A DNA stretch of 64,000 bases. It comes from Roseobacter sp. MED193 (GTDB taxonomy: Bacteria; Pseudomonadota; Alphaproteobacteria; Rhodobacterales; Rhodobacteraceae). The translations under genes and the position numbers were made by a program. The stretch is from positions 1,324,087-1,388,086 of the forward strand of contig NZ_CH902583.1 in assembly GCF_000152965.1 (NCBI RefSeq), in the 5' to 3' direction. Shown here one piece after another: positions 54,277 through 63,900 of this stretch; position 1 is the stretch's first letter; every line of letters starts with the position of its first letter. The notes below the pieces were generated by a model. The model did not search any database, was not told where the DNA came from, and saw only the letters and a program-made list of their open reading frames with translations.

Positions 54277-55691
54277 GCGGGCACCAGATCGCGCAGGCGG
54301 AGTTCAGCTATGCGTTCCACCTGGTTGCAAGCCTCGGCAAATTCCACCACGCGGTCATTGCCGATACGGCGCTCAAAGGCCGCCAGGATCGACGCCTTAT
54401 CATAGTCGCGCACTGCTATGATAAAGGGGAAACCGTGCTTTTCCACGTAGGCGCTGTTGAGTTCGCTAAACCGCGCCCGTTCCGCATCTGTCAGCGCATT
54501 TAGGCCCGCACTGGCCTGCTCTGATGTGCTTTCTGCCGTCAACCGCTTGGCCGCAGCCAATTTGCCCGCCAGATCCGGGTGGGCGGTCAAAACGCCAAGG
54601 CGTTCCTCCTCGCTGGCGGAGCGGAACATACGACACAGCGCACTATGCACACCCCCTGCGGTGTCATGGGCCGGTCCCAATTCCAACCCATGAGCACGTT
54701 CGGCAATCCAGGGAGAATGCTCAAAGATACCCCCAAAAACCTCGACAAAACGCCCGCGCTCCATCTGGCTGGCACGCTCCCGGCGCTGGTGCGGATGCTG
54801 CTTGACCCAGTGGTCGGCAATATCGATGCGGCGCGGACACCAAACATGATCAAAGCCCTGGATATACTCCAAGAACTTCTTCAGCCCCGCCGCCTTGCCA
54901 GGGCGTCCGATCAGACGGCAATGCAAACCGATGTTCATCATCTTGGGCCTGCCCGCCTCTCCTTCGGCATAAAGCAAATCAAAGGCGTCTTTCAGATACT
55001 GAAAGAACTGCTCGCCGGTGATATAGCCGGGCGCTGTGGCAAAGCGCATGTCATTGGCCTCCAGCGTATAGGGGATCACCAGTTGGTCGCGCTCTCCGAC
55101 CTCCAGCCAATAGGGCAGATCATCATCATAGGTGTCTGACACATAGTCAAAACCACCCTCCTCTGCCACCAGGCGAACGGTATTGCTGCTGCAGCGGCCA
55201 GTGTACCAGCCTCTGGGACGTTCACCCACAACCTCTGTATGCAGACGCACGGCCTCAGCAATGGCAGCGCGCTCTTCCGCTTCGGCCATGTCCTTGTGCT
55301 CAACCCATTTCAGCCCATGGCTGGCAATTTCCCAACCCGCCGCCTTCATCGCCGCGACCTGATCAGGCGAGCGTGCAAGGGCGGTAGCAACGCCATAAAT
55401 TGTCAGCGCAATACCGGCTGAGGTAAACATGTCGTGCAGCCGCCAGAACCCCGCCCGCGCACCATATTCATAGATCGATTCCATATTCCAATGCCGCTGC
55501 CCTTCCCAGGGCGCGGCGCCGGCAATATCAGACAAGAAGGCCTCAGACCCAGCATCGCCATGCAGGGTGCAGTTCTCACCGCCCTCTTCATAGTTCAGCA
55601 CGAATTGCACTGCGACGCGCGCGCCTCCCGGCCAGGCGGCATCCGGTGCCTGCGCCCCGTAGCCAATCATATTGCGCGGATATCTGTTCAT
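54273..55691 (-). CDS. PuuE allantoinase fused to OHCU decarboxylase
   Basis: A 472-residue fusion. The first part (about 1-305) is the cofactor-free polysaccharide-deacetylase-like allantoinase PuuE, with QFVLNYEEGGENC, WEIASHGLKWVEHKDM and RPRGWYTGRCSSNT. The second part (about 315-472) is 2-oxo-4-hydroxy-4-carboxy-5-ureidoimidazoline (OHCU) decarboxylase, with the catalytic His in LTAHPDLAGKL and the following STSEQASAGL. It covers OHCU to allantoin and allantoin to allantoate in one chain. I chose ATG 55691 (MNRYPRNMIGYG). Such fusions occur in other proteobacteria. Confidence 0.92.
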   Translation of the reverse strand: MNRYPRNMIGYGAQAPDAAWPGGARVAVQFVLNYEEGGENCTLHGDAGSEAFLSDIAGAAPWEGQRHWNMESIYEYGARAGFWRLHDMFTSAGIALTIYGVATALARSPDQVAAMKAAGWEIASHGLKWVEHKDMAEAEERAAIAEAVRLHTEVVGERPRGWYTGRCSSNTVRLVAEEGGFDYVSDTYDDDLPYWLEVGERDQLVIPYTLEANDMRFATAPGYITGEQFFQYLKDAFDLLYAEGEAGRPKMMNIGLHCRLIGRPGKAAGLKKFLEYIQGFDHVWCPRRIDIADHWVKQHPHQRRERASQMERGRFVEVFGGIFEHSPWIAERAHGLELGPAHDTAGGVHSALCRMFRSASEEERLGVLTAHPDLAGKLAAAKRLTAESTSEQASAGLNALTDAERARFSELNSAYVEKHGFPFIIAVRDYDKASILAAFERRIGNDRVVEFAEACNQVERIAELRLRDLVPA

Positions 55692-55889
55692 GCCTTGTGT
55701 CTCTTTCCTGGTCTCCCAGCCGCTGCCTCTGATCAAAGCTGCAAAAACGGCCTATTCTCTCTTGCTATTGTAAAAGACGCGGCTTCTTTTTCAAATATTC
55801 CCGAATGCACTGTCAAAGCACGGATGTTTGCAGCAAAATCCATAGTCATGCAGGAAAATGCAGCACACATCTGAGGGAGCGCCGCTAAA

Positions 55890-56246
55890 ATGACCGGATA
55901 TCTGACCACCCATGTTCTGGACACCGCCCTAGGCAGCCCTGCTGCCAACCTGCCCATCACACTCTACCGCCTCGAAGGTGAGACTCGCCACAAATTAGCT
56001 CAGATGACCACCAATGCAGATGGGCGCACCGATAGCCCTATCCTGCCTCAGGCAGAGTTCGCCACAGGCAGCTACGAACTGGTCTTTGAGGCTGGCACCT
56101 ACCTCCGGGCCACTGGGCAGGCCGCAAGGGAGCCGCTGTTTCTCGATCAGGTGCCCATCCGCTTTGGCATCAATGACGCCACGGCCCATTACCACGTACC
56201 GCTGCTGCTCTCTCCCTATGGGTATTCCACCTATCGCGGCAGCTGA
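55890..56246 (+). CDS. uraH: 5-Hydroxyisourate hydrolase (transthyretin-related)
   Basis: Hydrolyses 5-hydroxyisourate to OHCU after urate oxidation. It is a 118-residue transthyretin-like protein with the family ends: [12 protein letters not shown] near the N-terminus and the C-terminal YRGS. The catalytic His residues (THVLD and [15 protein letters not shown]) are intact. It is divergent from the puuE-uraD gene across 198 bp. Confidence 0.96.
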   Translation: MTGYLTTHVLDTALGSPAANLPITLYRLEGETRHKLAQMTTNADGRTDSPILPQAEFATGSYELVFEAGTYLRATGQAAREPLFLDQVPIRFGINDATAHYHVPLLLSPYGYSTYRGS

Positions 56247-56303
56247 CCTTATCTCAAGGCCCTCTCCGCTTCCGCCAACCTCCCCACCAGCGGGGATTGA
56301 GCC

Positions 56304-56560
56304 GGGTCAAGGGCGGCAAAGCCGCCGGGCGCAGCCCGGCTTGCCCTTGAGGCGGGGCAATCACCGATACAATCGACAGGGCGTCTTCAGGAGGCAGAAA
56401 ACCTCCTGAAGCGCTTCTCAGCAGTTCATCTTTCCTGTCTCCGCCCGCCGCCTGCCCTTAAAGCCACCGCTCCTAGGCGGCGCAACCGCACCGCGACAGC
56501 GGTGCCGGGCCCAAGGCCGGGGCAGGCCCGCCAGGGCCTGTTTCGGGGGCGGGAGCCCCC
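56304..56560 (+). repeat. Composite hairpin repeat, copy 4 (full form)
   Basis: Fills most of the 333-bp convergent gap between uraH and the LysR gene. Module A: TCAAGGG/CCCTTGA (56307-56313, 56344-56350) around GGCGGC-aaa-GCCGCC and GGGC-gca-GCCC. Module B: CTTCAGGAGG/CCTCCTGAAG (56385-56411), then CGCTTCTCAGC. Module C: GCACCGC-gaca-GCGGTGC (56488-56505), then GGGCCCAAGG. Then CAGGCCC-gcca-GGGCCTG (56523-56540) and GGGGGC-ggga-GCCCCC (56545-56560). Confidence 0.75.
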
Positions 56561-56579
56561 TCCTTTTAAACTGAAATAC

Positions 56580-57524
56580 TCAGGTCTCTGTTGTGGCCAA
56601 AGATCCGACCAGAGTTTCCGCCGCACGCACCGAAGCCCCCATACGCTGGGTCATGAAATCCATAAACAATCGCGTTTTTGGGTCCTGGTGCCGACGATGG
56701 GTATACAGACAGGCCATCTGGACCGGCACCGGTGGTGTCTGCTGCGCCACTGCAACCAATGCCCCAGAGGTGAGATGCTCCGCCACTTCAAACACCGGTT
56801 TCAGCGCGATGCCCTCCCCAGCCAAGGCCCAATCCGTGAGCACATCACCGTCGTCGCATTCATAGCGCCCAGAAACCGCATAGCGCTTTGGCCCCTGCTC
56901 ACTTTGTAACATCCACTGGAACTCGCTGGCACCGGGATAACGCAGGTTCAGGCAGTTATGCGCCCCATTCACCAAATCCTCGCCGCAAGCGGGTGCACCA
57001 TGGCGGGAAATGTAATCCGGCGCAGCGCAGAGCACCCGCTGACACTCGGCAATTTTGCGAATGCGCAGGTTGCTATCTGCAGGCTGACCGAGAAAAAACG
57101 CCAGATCCAAGCCCTCGGTGGTTAAATCCACTGTACGGTCCGACAGTCTAAGCCGGATGTTGATCTGCGGGTAGTCGGCCAGAAACGATGGAACGTCGGG
57201 CGCGACCAGACGTCGGCCCACCCCCAAAGGTGCGGCCACGAACAGGGTGCCGCGCGGTGTGTCCGTCAGGTGCATCACCTGCGCCTCGGCCTGATCCACC
57301 GCCTCCAGCACCGAAACCGCGCCAGAATAAAACGCCTGCCCCTGCTCAGTTGCGGTCAGGTTGCGGGTGGTGCGCTGGAACAGGCGCACCCCGAGGTAAT
57401 CCTCCAGCTGCGAAATCCGTGCCGAGGTCACCGCCGGAGAGACCCGAAGATCCCGCCCCGCCGCCGACATAGAGCCCAATTCATAAACCCGAACAAATGT
57501 TCGGATATTGTCGAGATAAGACAT
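56580..57524 (-). CDS. LysR family transcriptional regulator
   Basis: A 314-residue regulator of the CrgA-like LysR branch. The winged helix is MSYLDNIRTFVRVYELGSMSAAGRDLRVSPAVTSARISQLEDYLG, followed by the FQRTTRNLTATEQG linker. Its gene is divergent from puuD across 193 bp, a typical arrangement for LysR control of urate oxidation. A candidate site CAGT-N10-ACTG lies at 57572-57589. Its inducer is unknown; urate or a breakdown product is likely. Confidence 0.9.
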   Translation of the reverse strand: MSYLDNIRTFVRVYELGSMSAAGRDLRVSPAVTSARISQLEDYLGVRLFQRTTRNLTATEQGQAFYSGAVSVLEAVDQAEAQVMHLTDTPRGTLFVAAPLGVGRRLVAPDVPSFLADYPQINIRLRLSDRTVDLTTEGLDLAFFLGQPADSNLRIRKIAECQRVLCAAPDYISRHGAPACGEDLVNGAHNCLNLRYPGASEFQWMLQSEQGPKRYAVSGRYECDDGDVLTDWALAGEGIALKPVFEVAEHLTSGALVAVAQQTPPVPVQMACLYTHRRHQDPKTRLFMDFMTQRMGASVRAAETLVGSLATTET

Positions 57525-57717
57525 CAGCCCCCCCTGGGTCGCCTCGCAGCATTCTTCTTGTTTTTTTGATACAGTTTGGAAGTTTACTGGAATACCGAAT
57601 AAAGAAGCGTTTGCCTAGGGTGGCCACGGGGGAAACTGTCAGGAACTCCTGGGCAAACCCGTCCAAATCGCAGCACAATACCACGACGACACCACACAGA
57701 CGATATGAGGGCACGGC

Positions 57718-58950
57718 ATGTATGAGATTCTAATGATGTGGGATTGGCTCGGCTTTGCCATTCGCTGGCTGCATGTGATCACCGCCATGGCTTGGATTGG
57801 CTCCTCCTTCTATTTCATCGCTCTGGATCTGGGGCTGCGCAAAGCCCCGAACCTGCCTCTTGGCGCCCATGGGGAAGAGTGGCAGGTGCACGGCGGCGGC
57901 TTTTATCACATCCGCAAATATTTGGTGGCCCCAGCCGAGATGCCCGAACATCTGATCTGGTTCAAATGGGAAAGCTACACCACTTGGCTCTCGGGCTTTG
58001 CCCTGTTGATGGTGGTCTATTGGGTCGGTGGGGAACTGTACCTGATAGACCAGACCAAGGCCGAGCTCACCCTTTGGCAAGGCATCGCCATTTCCGCCGC
58101 CTCCCTCTCTATCGGCTGGTTGATCTATGATCGCCTATGCAAATCCGGCCTGGCGGCGCGGCCCACCCTGTTGATGGTGTTGTTGTTTTGCCTGCTGGTC
58201 GCCATGGGATATGGGCTAAACCAGGTCTTTACCGGCCGCGCCATGATGCTGCACCTGGGCGCATTTACCGCAACTATCATGACCGCAAACGTGTTTTTCA
58301 TCATCATGCCGAACCAGCGCATCGTGGTGGCGGATCTGCAAGCCGGGCGGACCCCGGACGCAAAATACGGCAAGATCGCCAAGCTCCGCTCGACCCATAA
58401 CAACTACCTCACTCTGCCGGTGATCTTTTTGATGCTGTCGAACCACTACCCGCTGGCCTTTGCCTCTGAATACAACTGGTTGATCGCTGCACTGGTGTTT
58501 CTGATGGGCGTCACCATCCGGCATTATTTCAATACCAAACATGCGGGCACCGGTAATCCAACCTGGACCTGGCTGGCCACCGCGTTGTTGTTCCTTGGCG
58601 TGATTTCTCTCTCGACCCTGGGTCTGGAACAGGATGGCGAGGCTGATGAGGACAGTGCCGCACTCACCGGCACGGCCTTGATCATGGCCCAGGCCGAGGG
58701 TTTCGAAGAGGTACATGAAATCGTTCTGGGGCGCTGCAGCATGTGCCATGCCCGAGAGCCCTTCTGGGATGGCATCCGCACAGCCCCCAAGGCTGTGTTG
58801 CTGGAAACCGAAAGCGATCTGGCCCGTCAGGCCGAAGCAGTGTTCCTGCATGCAGGCCTGACGGATGCCATGCCCCCTGCAAATGTCACCTTTATGGAGC
58901 CCGAGGATCGCGCCGCAATCCGCCGCTGGTTCAAAAACGCTCAGATGTAG
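57718..58950 (+). CDS. puuD: Membrane urate hydroxylase PuuD with cytochrome c domain
   Basis: Oxidises urate to 5-hydroxyisourate and passes the electrons to a fused c-type cytochrome. Residues 1-300 contain about eight membrane helices of the PuuD/urate hydroxylase fold (RWLHVITAMAWIGSSFYFIALD and NVFFIIMPNQRIVVADL). The C-terminal heme motif is Cys340, Cys343 and His344 (CSMCH). The length is 410 residues. It replaces cofactor-free uricase or FAD urate oxidases; electrons should reach the respiratory chain. Confidence 0.93.
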   Translation: MYEILMMWDWLGFAIRWLHVITAMAWIGSSFYFIALDLGLRKAPNLPLGAHGEEWQVHGGGFYHIRKYLVAPAEMPEHLIWFKWESYTTWLSGFALLMVVYWVGGELYLIDQTKAELTLWQGIAISAASLSIGWLIYDRLCKSGLAARPTLLMVLLFCLLVAMGYGLNQVFTGRAMMLHLGAFTATIMTANVFFIIMPNQRIVVADLQAGRTPDAKYGKIAKLRSTHNNYLTLPVIFLMLSNHYPLAFASEYNWLIAALVFLMGVTIRHYFNTKHAGTGNPTWTWLATALLFLGVISLSTLGLEQDGEADEDSAALTGTALIMAQAEGFEEVHEIVLGRCSMCHAREPFWDGIRTAPKAVLLETESDLARQAEAVFLHAGLTDAMPPANVTFMEPEDRAAIRRWFKNAQM

Positions 58951-59131
58951 CCTGGCTGCGCGGCTTCCTGCCCGATCGGGACAACTGCGCTCAAATCCTC
59001 CTTGAGGCCACTTTACCTCGCGCCGCTCTGTGCTAGGGTCACAGCGACGTCCCAAGAGGCTGTTCTGCCTGCAGCCATGTGATCGGGACAGCCAATCTGC
59101 GCCCGATTTCTGCACGCTGCCCGGAGTGCCC

Positions 59132-60931
59132 ATGTTTTTCAGATCCCCCCTGCGTGCAGTGGTGTTTTGCCTGAGTTTAACCGGGGCAATGCTGCCTGGT
59201 TCTGGCCATTCCGCAGAGACCGCACTGTTCGTTCCCGGTGGTCCCGAGAGCTTGTCCGAGCGCCTGCGCGGTGCCTCCAGTGTGCTGGCGGCAGGACAAC
59301 AAGTTGACGCGCAGGAATTGCTGGCTGCCGCTCTGTCGGATTACAGAACATTGGTGCAGGTTCTCTATGATGCAGGGCATTTTGCGCCGCAGGTGAATAT
59401 TCGTCTCGATGGGCAAGAGGCGGCGAGTATTCAGCCGCTCAATGCACCGCGCCAGATAAATCAGGTGCGGATCACCGTTGTTCCTGGCCCCAGCTTCCGC
59501 TTTACCCGTGCCGAAGTTACGCCCTGGCCGCCCCATAGCGACGTTGAACGCCCCGAGGGCTTTGTCGCGGGGCAACCAGCCACAACCGGGGTGCTGCGCG
59601 ATGCCGGGGCGGCCGGGCTGCTGGCCTGGCGGCGCGCGGGCTACCCTAAGGCCCGGCTGGCAGGGCAGGCCATCACCGCCAACCATCGCAACAATACGCT
59701 GGATGCCCGGCTGACCATGGCCCCTGGGGCACAGCTGCGCTTTGGCACTCTTCAACTGGAAACTCCCAGTGCCGTACGCGCCGAGGCGGTGCAACGCATC
59801 GCAGGCCTACCAACGGGTGAGATCTACCACCCTGATCTGTTGTCCAAATCCGCCACCCGCCTGCGCCGCACTGGGGCTTTTTCCACGGTCACGCTAGGCG
59901 CCAAGGAGCAGTCCAATCCGGACGGAACTCTGGATTACATTGTCAGAGTCGAAGATATGCCGCCGCGACGTTTGACCTTTGGCGCCGAACTCAGTTCGTC
60001 TGACGGGGTGGAGCTTACCGCCACCTGGATGCATCGCAATCTGTTTGGTGGCGCCGAAAAACTGCGCTTTGAAACCCGGCTCAGCGGGCTGGGCAGCAGC
60101 AATGACCTTGACGGCCGCATCGCGTTGCGCCTGGATCAACCCGCGACCCTGGGGCCCGACGACAATCTGTTTTACATGGTTGAGGCCGAACGGCTGGACG
60201 AAGAACACTACACCGCTACTCAGGGGCTGGGTGGTATCGGTGTGCGGCGGGTCTATTCTGAACATCTGTTTGCAGAAGCGGGCATCGGCTTTAACTCAAT
60301 CCTGGCAACGGACGCCTTTGGCAAACGGCGTTTCAAATATATCGCAGGTGTCTTGCGGGCCGAATACGACAAACGCAACAGCCGGGTCGATGCCACCCAA
60401 GGCTATTTCCTCAACGCCCGTGTGTCTCCCTTTCTGGGGTTGGACAACACCGATGACGGGCTACAAGTCAAACTGGACGGACGGATTTATCATGGTTTAG
60501 GCGGCAGTGATCGCCTGGTTCTTGCCGGCCGGGCCCAATTGGGATCGGTCATCGGTCCCTCTCTCAGCAACACGGCCCCTACGATGCTGTTTTTCTCTGG
60601 GGGTGCTGGATCTGTGCGAGGACATGAATACCAATCCCTGGGCATTCCAGTGGGCAGCAACTCCGCTGGCGGGCGCGGCTATCTGGCGCTCTCAGGAGAG
60701 CTGCGCGGCAAGATTACAGATAAGCTCTCTTTGGTTGGCTTTTTCGACATCGGATATGTGGATAGCGATGCCTTTGTCTCCAGCCGATCCCAGAGCCATT
60801 CAGGTGCTGGGTTTGGTCTGCGCTATGACGTCGCCGGGATTGGGCCGCTGCGGGTGGATTTTGCCTATCCGGTGGATGGTGGTACTGAGGATGGATTGCA
60901 GTTTTACATCGGCATAGGACAGGCGTTTTGA
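59132..60931 (+). CDS. tamA: Translocation and assembly module protein TamA
   Basis: Omp85-family outer-membrane protein that works with TamB to insert some outer-membrane proteins. A signal peptide (about 1-27) is followed by POTRA domains (about 35-250) and a C-terminal 16-strand barrel with GHEYQSLGIPVGSNSAGGRGY and the final GPLRVDFAYPVD and FYIGIGQAF. I chose ATG 59132 (GGAG six bases upstream). It is 599 residues. Its TGA shares one base with the tamB ATG. Confidence 0.93.
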   Translation: MFFRSPLRAVVFCLSLTGAMLPGSGHSAETALFVPGGPESLSERLRGASSVLAAGQQVDAQELLAAALSDYRTLVQVLYDAGHFAPQVNIRLDGQEAASIQPLNAPRQINQVRITVVPGPSFRFTRAEVTPWPPHSDVERPEGFVAGQPATTGVLRDAGAAGLLAWRRAGYPKARLAGQAITANHRNNTLDARLTMAPGAQLRFGTLQLETPSAVRAEAVQRIAGLPTGEIYHPDLLSKSATRLRRTGAFSTVTLGAKEQSNPDGTLDYIVRVEDMPPRRLTFGAELSSSDGVELTATWMHRNLFGGAEKLRFETRLSGLGSSNDLDGRIALRLDQPATLGPDDNLFYMVEAERLDEEHYTATQGLGGIGVRRVYSEHLFAEAGIGFNSILATDAFGKRRFKYIAGVLRAEYDKRNSRVDATQGYFLNARVSPFLGLDNTDDGLQVKLDGRIYHGLGGSDRLVLAGRAQLGSVIGPSLSNTAPTMLFFSGGAGSVRGHEYQSLGIPVGSNSAGGRGYLALSGELRGKITDKLSLVGFFDIGYVDSDAFVSSRSQSHSGAGFGLRYDVAGIGPLRVDFAYPVDGGTEDGLQFYIGIGQAF

Positions 60932-63900
60932 TGAAGTCTCGATCTGCTGTCCTGGCCACTGTGCTGGCCTGTTCCGGGCTTCCAGTGCTTGCACAGGAAG
61001 ATGTTCAGGAACCGAGTTACCTCGAAAGTTTCCTTGAAGAGACACTCTCGGCAGAGAACCAGTTCATCACGGTAACGGGCCTTTCTGGTGCCTTCTCTTC
61101 CCAGGCCCAGATCGACCAGATCACTGTGGCTGATGCAAGTGGCGTCTGGCTACAGCTGCGCGGCGCTGAACTGGACTGGAACCGGTTGGCGCTACTGCGC
61201 GGCAATTTGTCGATCAATCACCTGAAGGCTGCCGAAATCACTCTGTTGCGACAGCCCGAGCCCTTGCCTGCGGATCCCAGCCTGCCCCTCCCCGAGGCCA
61301 CGCCATTTCAATTGCCGGAGTTGCCGGTCTCGGTGGCGCTGGGCGAGATCAGCGTTGCCCGTATCCATCTGGATGAGTCGCTTTTGGGCTTTGCCGCCAC
61401 ATTAAACCTGCAAGGGGATCTGAAACTGGCGGAGGGCAGCCTGGCAACCCAACTCAAAGTGGACCGGCTGGACAGGCCCGGTGATCGCCTGGAGCTGACG
61501 GCCGGATACGCCAATGAAAACCGCCAGATCACCCTGGATCTGGCCCTCCAAGAGGCAGCCGGTGGTCTGATCTCCACCGCGCTGGCCCTGCCTGCCGCCC
61601 CCAGCCTCGAGCTGACAGTCGCGGGCACCGGCCCGGTAGAGGATTTTACCGCCCAGATGGCCCTTGCCTCCAACGGCGATCAAAGGCTGTCAGGCCGGGT
61701 TGAACTGACTGCGCTTTCTGCCCCCGTACAGAGCGCCCCTCCTCAAGGCCAAACACCTGTGGACGCAGACACGGGCATTGGGTTCAGCGCAGACCTTGGC
61801 GGCGATATCGACGCATTACTGCTGCCGGACTACCGCCCCTTCTTTGGGCCTGACCTCAAAATGACCCTGCGGGGCAGTACTACGGCTGAGGCCGGGTTCG
61901 TGCTGGACAGTTTTGCCCTGCGCAGCCAGGCCCTGCGCCTAACCGGAGCGCTGGCTTTAACCCCCGCGGGTCAACTGGACACCGCCAATATCCGTGCTGC
62001 CATCACCCCCCCAGAAGGTCAAGCTGCAGTAATCCTGCCCTTACCTGGCGCAGATACCACATTGGCTGGCACTGAAATTTCGGCGCAAAAAACCAGTGAT
62101 GGCCCTTGGACCGTGCACGCTGACCTACGCCAGCTCAGCCATCCTGAGGCGCTGATTGAAACCGGTGTCATCACAGCCGAGGGCCTACTGGGGCCCGACA
62201 ACACTGGGGCACAATGGTTGGACGGAGCCTTTACCGCCAAACTTCAAGGTGTGAAACTGCGCAATCCTGACCTTGCAGAGGCGGTTGGTAGCGAGATTTC
62301 CCTAAGCAGCGATCTCACCACCCAAGGGGAAGCATCAGCCTTCTCCTTGCAAAACCTGCTGCTGCAGGGGGAAGACTATCAGGCCAGCGGCGATCTAGGG
62401 TTTGAGGGACTCGACAGCGGGCTAAAGGTCACAGCAGATCTGCGCATCGGCGCCGGGAATTTGCAGCGGTTCTCCGCCCTGAGCGGCCAGCCCCTATCCG
62501 GGGCAGCCCAAAGCCAACTCACCGGGTCGATCACACCGCTTTCAGGCGCTTTTGACGCAGAGCTCGCACTTCAGGGGCAAGGTGTTTCTGCTGGGATCTC
62601 CATCGTTGATGAGTTGACCGAGGGCACTCTCGCGCTGACCTTCAAAGGGGCACGTGGGGCCAATGGGGTGAACATCGAGAAATTTGAACTGCGCGGCGGC
62701 CAAATTTCTGCCGAGGCCAGCGGCACCTTGAACAGCCGCGCCGGACAGTTGAGTCTGCGGGCGAACCTGAAAGAGCTCAACCTGTTGGTTCCACAGGTGT
62801 CTGGCGCTTTGACGCTGGAAGGCGATATCTCGCGCGCAGGCGACAAGGTGACAGGGCAGCTACAGCTCAAAGGCCCACATGCCTCCTTTGCTCAGGTCGC
62901 TGGCAGCGCCCAATTGGGTGGTGCCGCAGATCTCACCTTTGAGGCCACATTGGCTGAAGTGCAGCGCTTTGTGCCCGAGTTGCCAGGGAAATTGACTGCA
63001 CTGGGTACAGCACAGCGCCGAAATGGGCGCTGGCAGATCAGCAGTGATGCCAAAGCCCCCTCAGGTGCGGAAGCGAGACTTGCTGGCAGTTTTGACGAGA
63101 CCAGCGGTCTGGCGGATATGACCGCCAAGGGTCAGCTGCGCTTAGAAGGCGCCAATCCCTTTATCACGCCAAACCTGCTGAAAGGCACTGCCCGCTTTGA
63201 TCTTGCCCTCAAAGGCGCCCCCTCCTTGCAGGCGATCAATGGCAGCATCACCACCAACGGTGCAGCTCTGGCGCTGCCCGCAGCCGCCCAGCGGATCGAG
63301 GATATCTCCGCCACCGCCACCTTACAGGAGGCCCGCGCACAGATTGAGCTTACTGCGCGCCCGCGCGACGGCGGCCAGCTGCGCCTCTCCGGCCCGGTTG
63401 CGCTCAGTGCCCCTTTTGATGGGGCGCTCAAAATAGGCATCAAGGATATCACCGTCACCGACCACCTAAGCTATGAAACCCTGTTAAACGGCGATCTCAG
63501 CTTTACCGGTCCGCTGGCCGGTAATAGTCGCCTCAGCGGACGGATTGATGTGGGCGAGAGCAACATCAACCTCAACACTGCAGGTGGGGCGATTTCTGCC
63601 GCGCCGATCCCGCCGATCCTCCACATTGGCGAGTCGGGCCCCGTGCGGCAAACCCGCAGCCGTGCCGGTCTGACCCAGACTGTGGCCAGCGGCGGCTCCA
63701 GCTCCAAGATCGGCTTGGATCTGTTGATCGACGCCCCAGACCGTATCTTTGCGCGCGGCCGTGGGCTGAATGCCGAACTGGGCGGCCGCATCCATCTGCG
63801 CGGCAGCACTGCGGCACTGGCGCCTTCCGGGCAAATCAGCCTCAAACGGGGTACATTTGACATCCTGGGACGGCGACTGGAACTGGACGAGGGCCGCATC

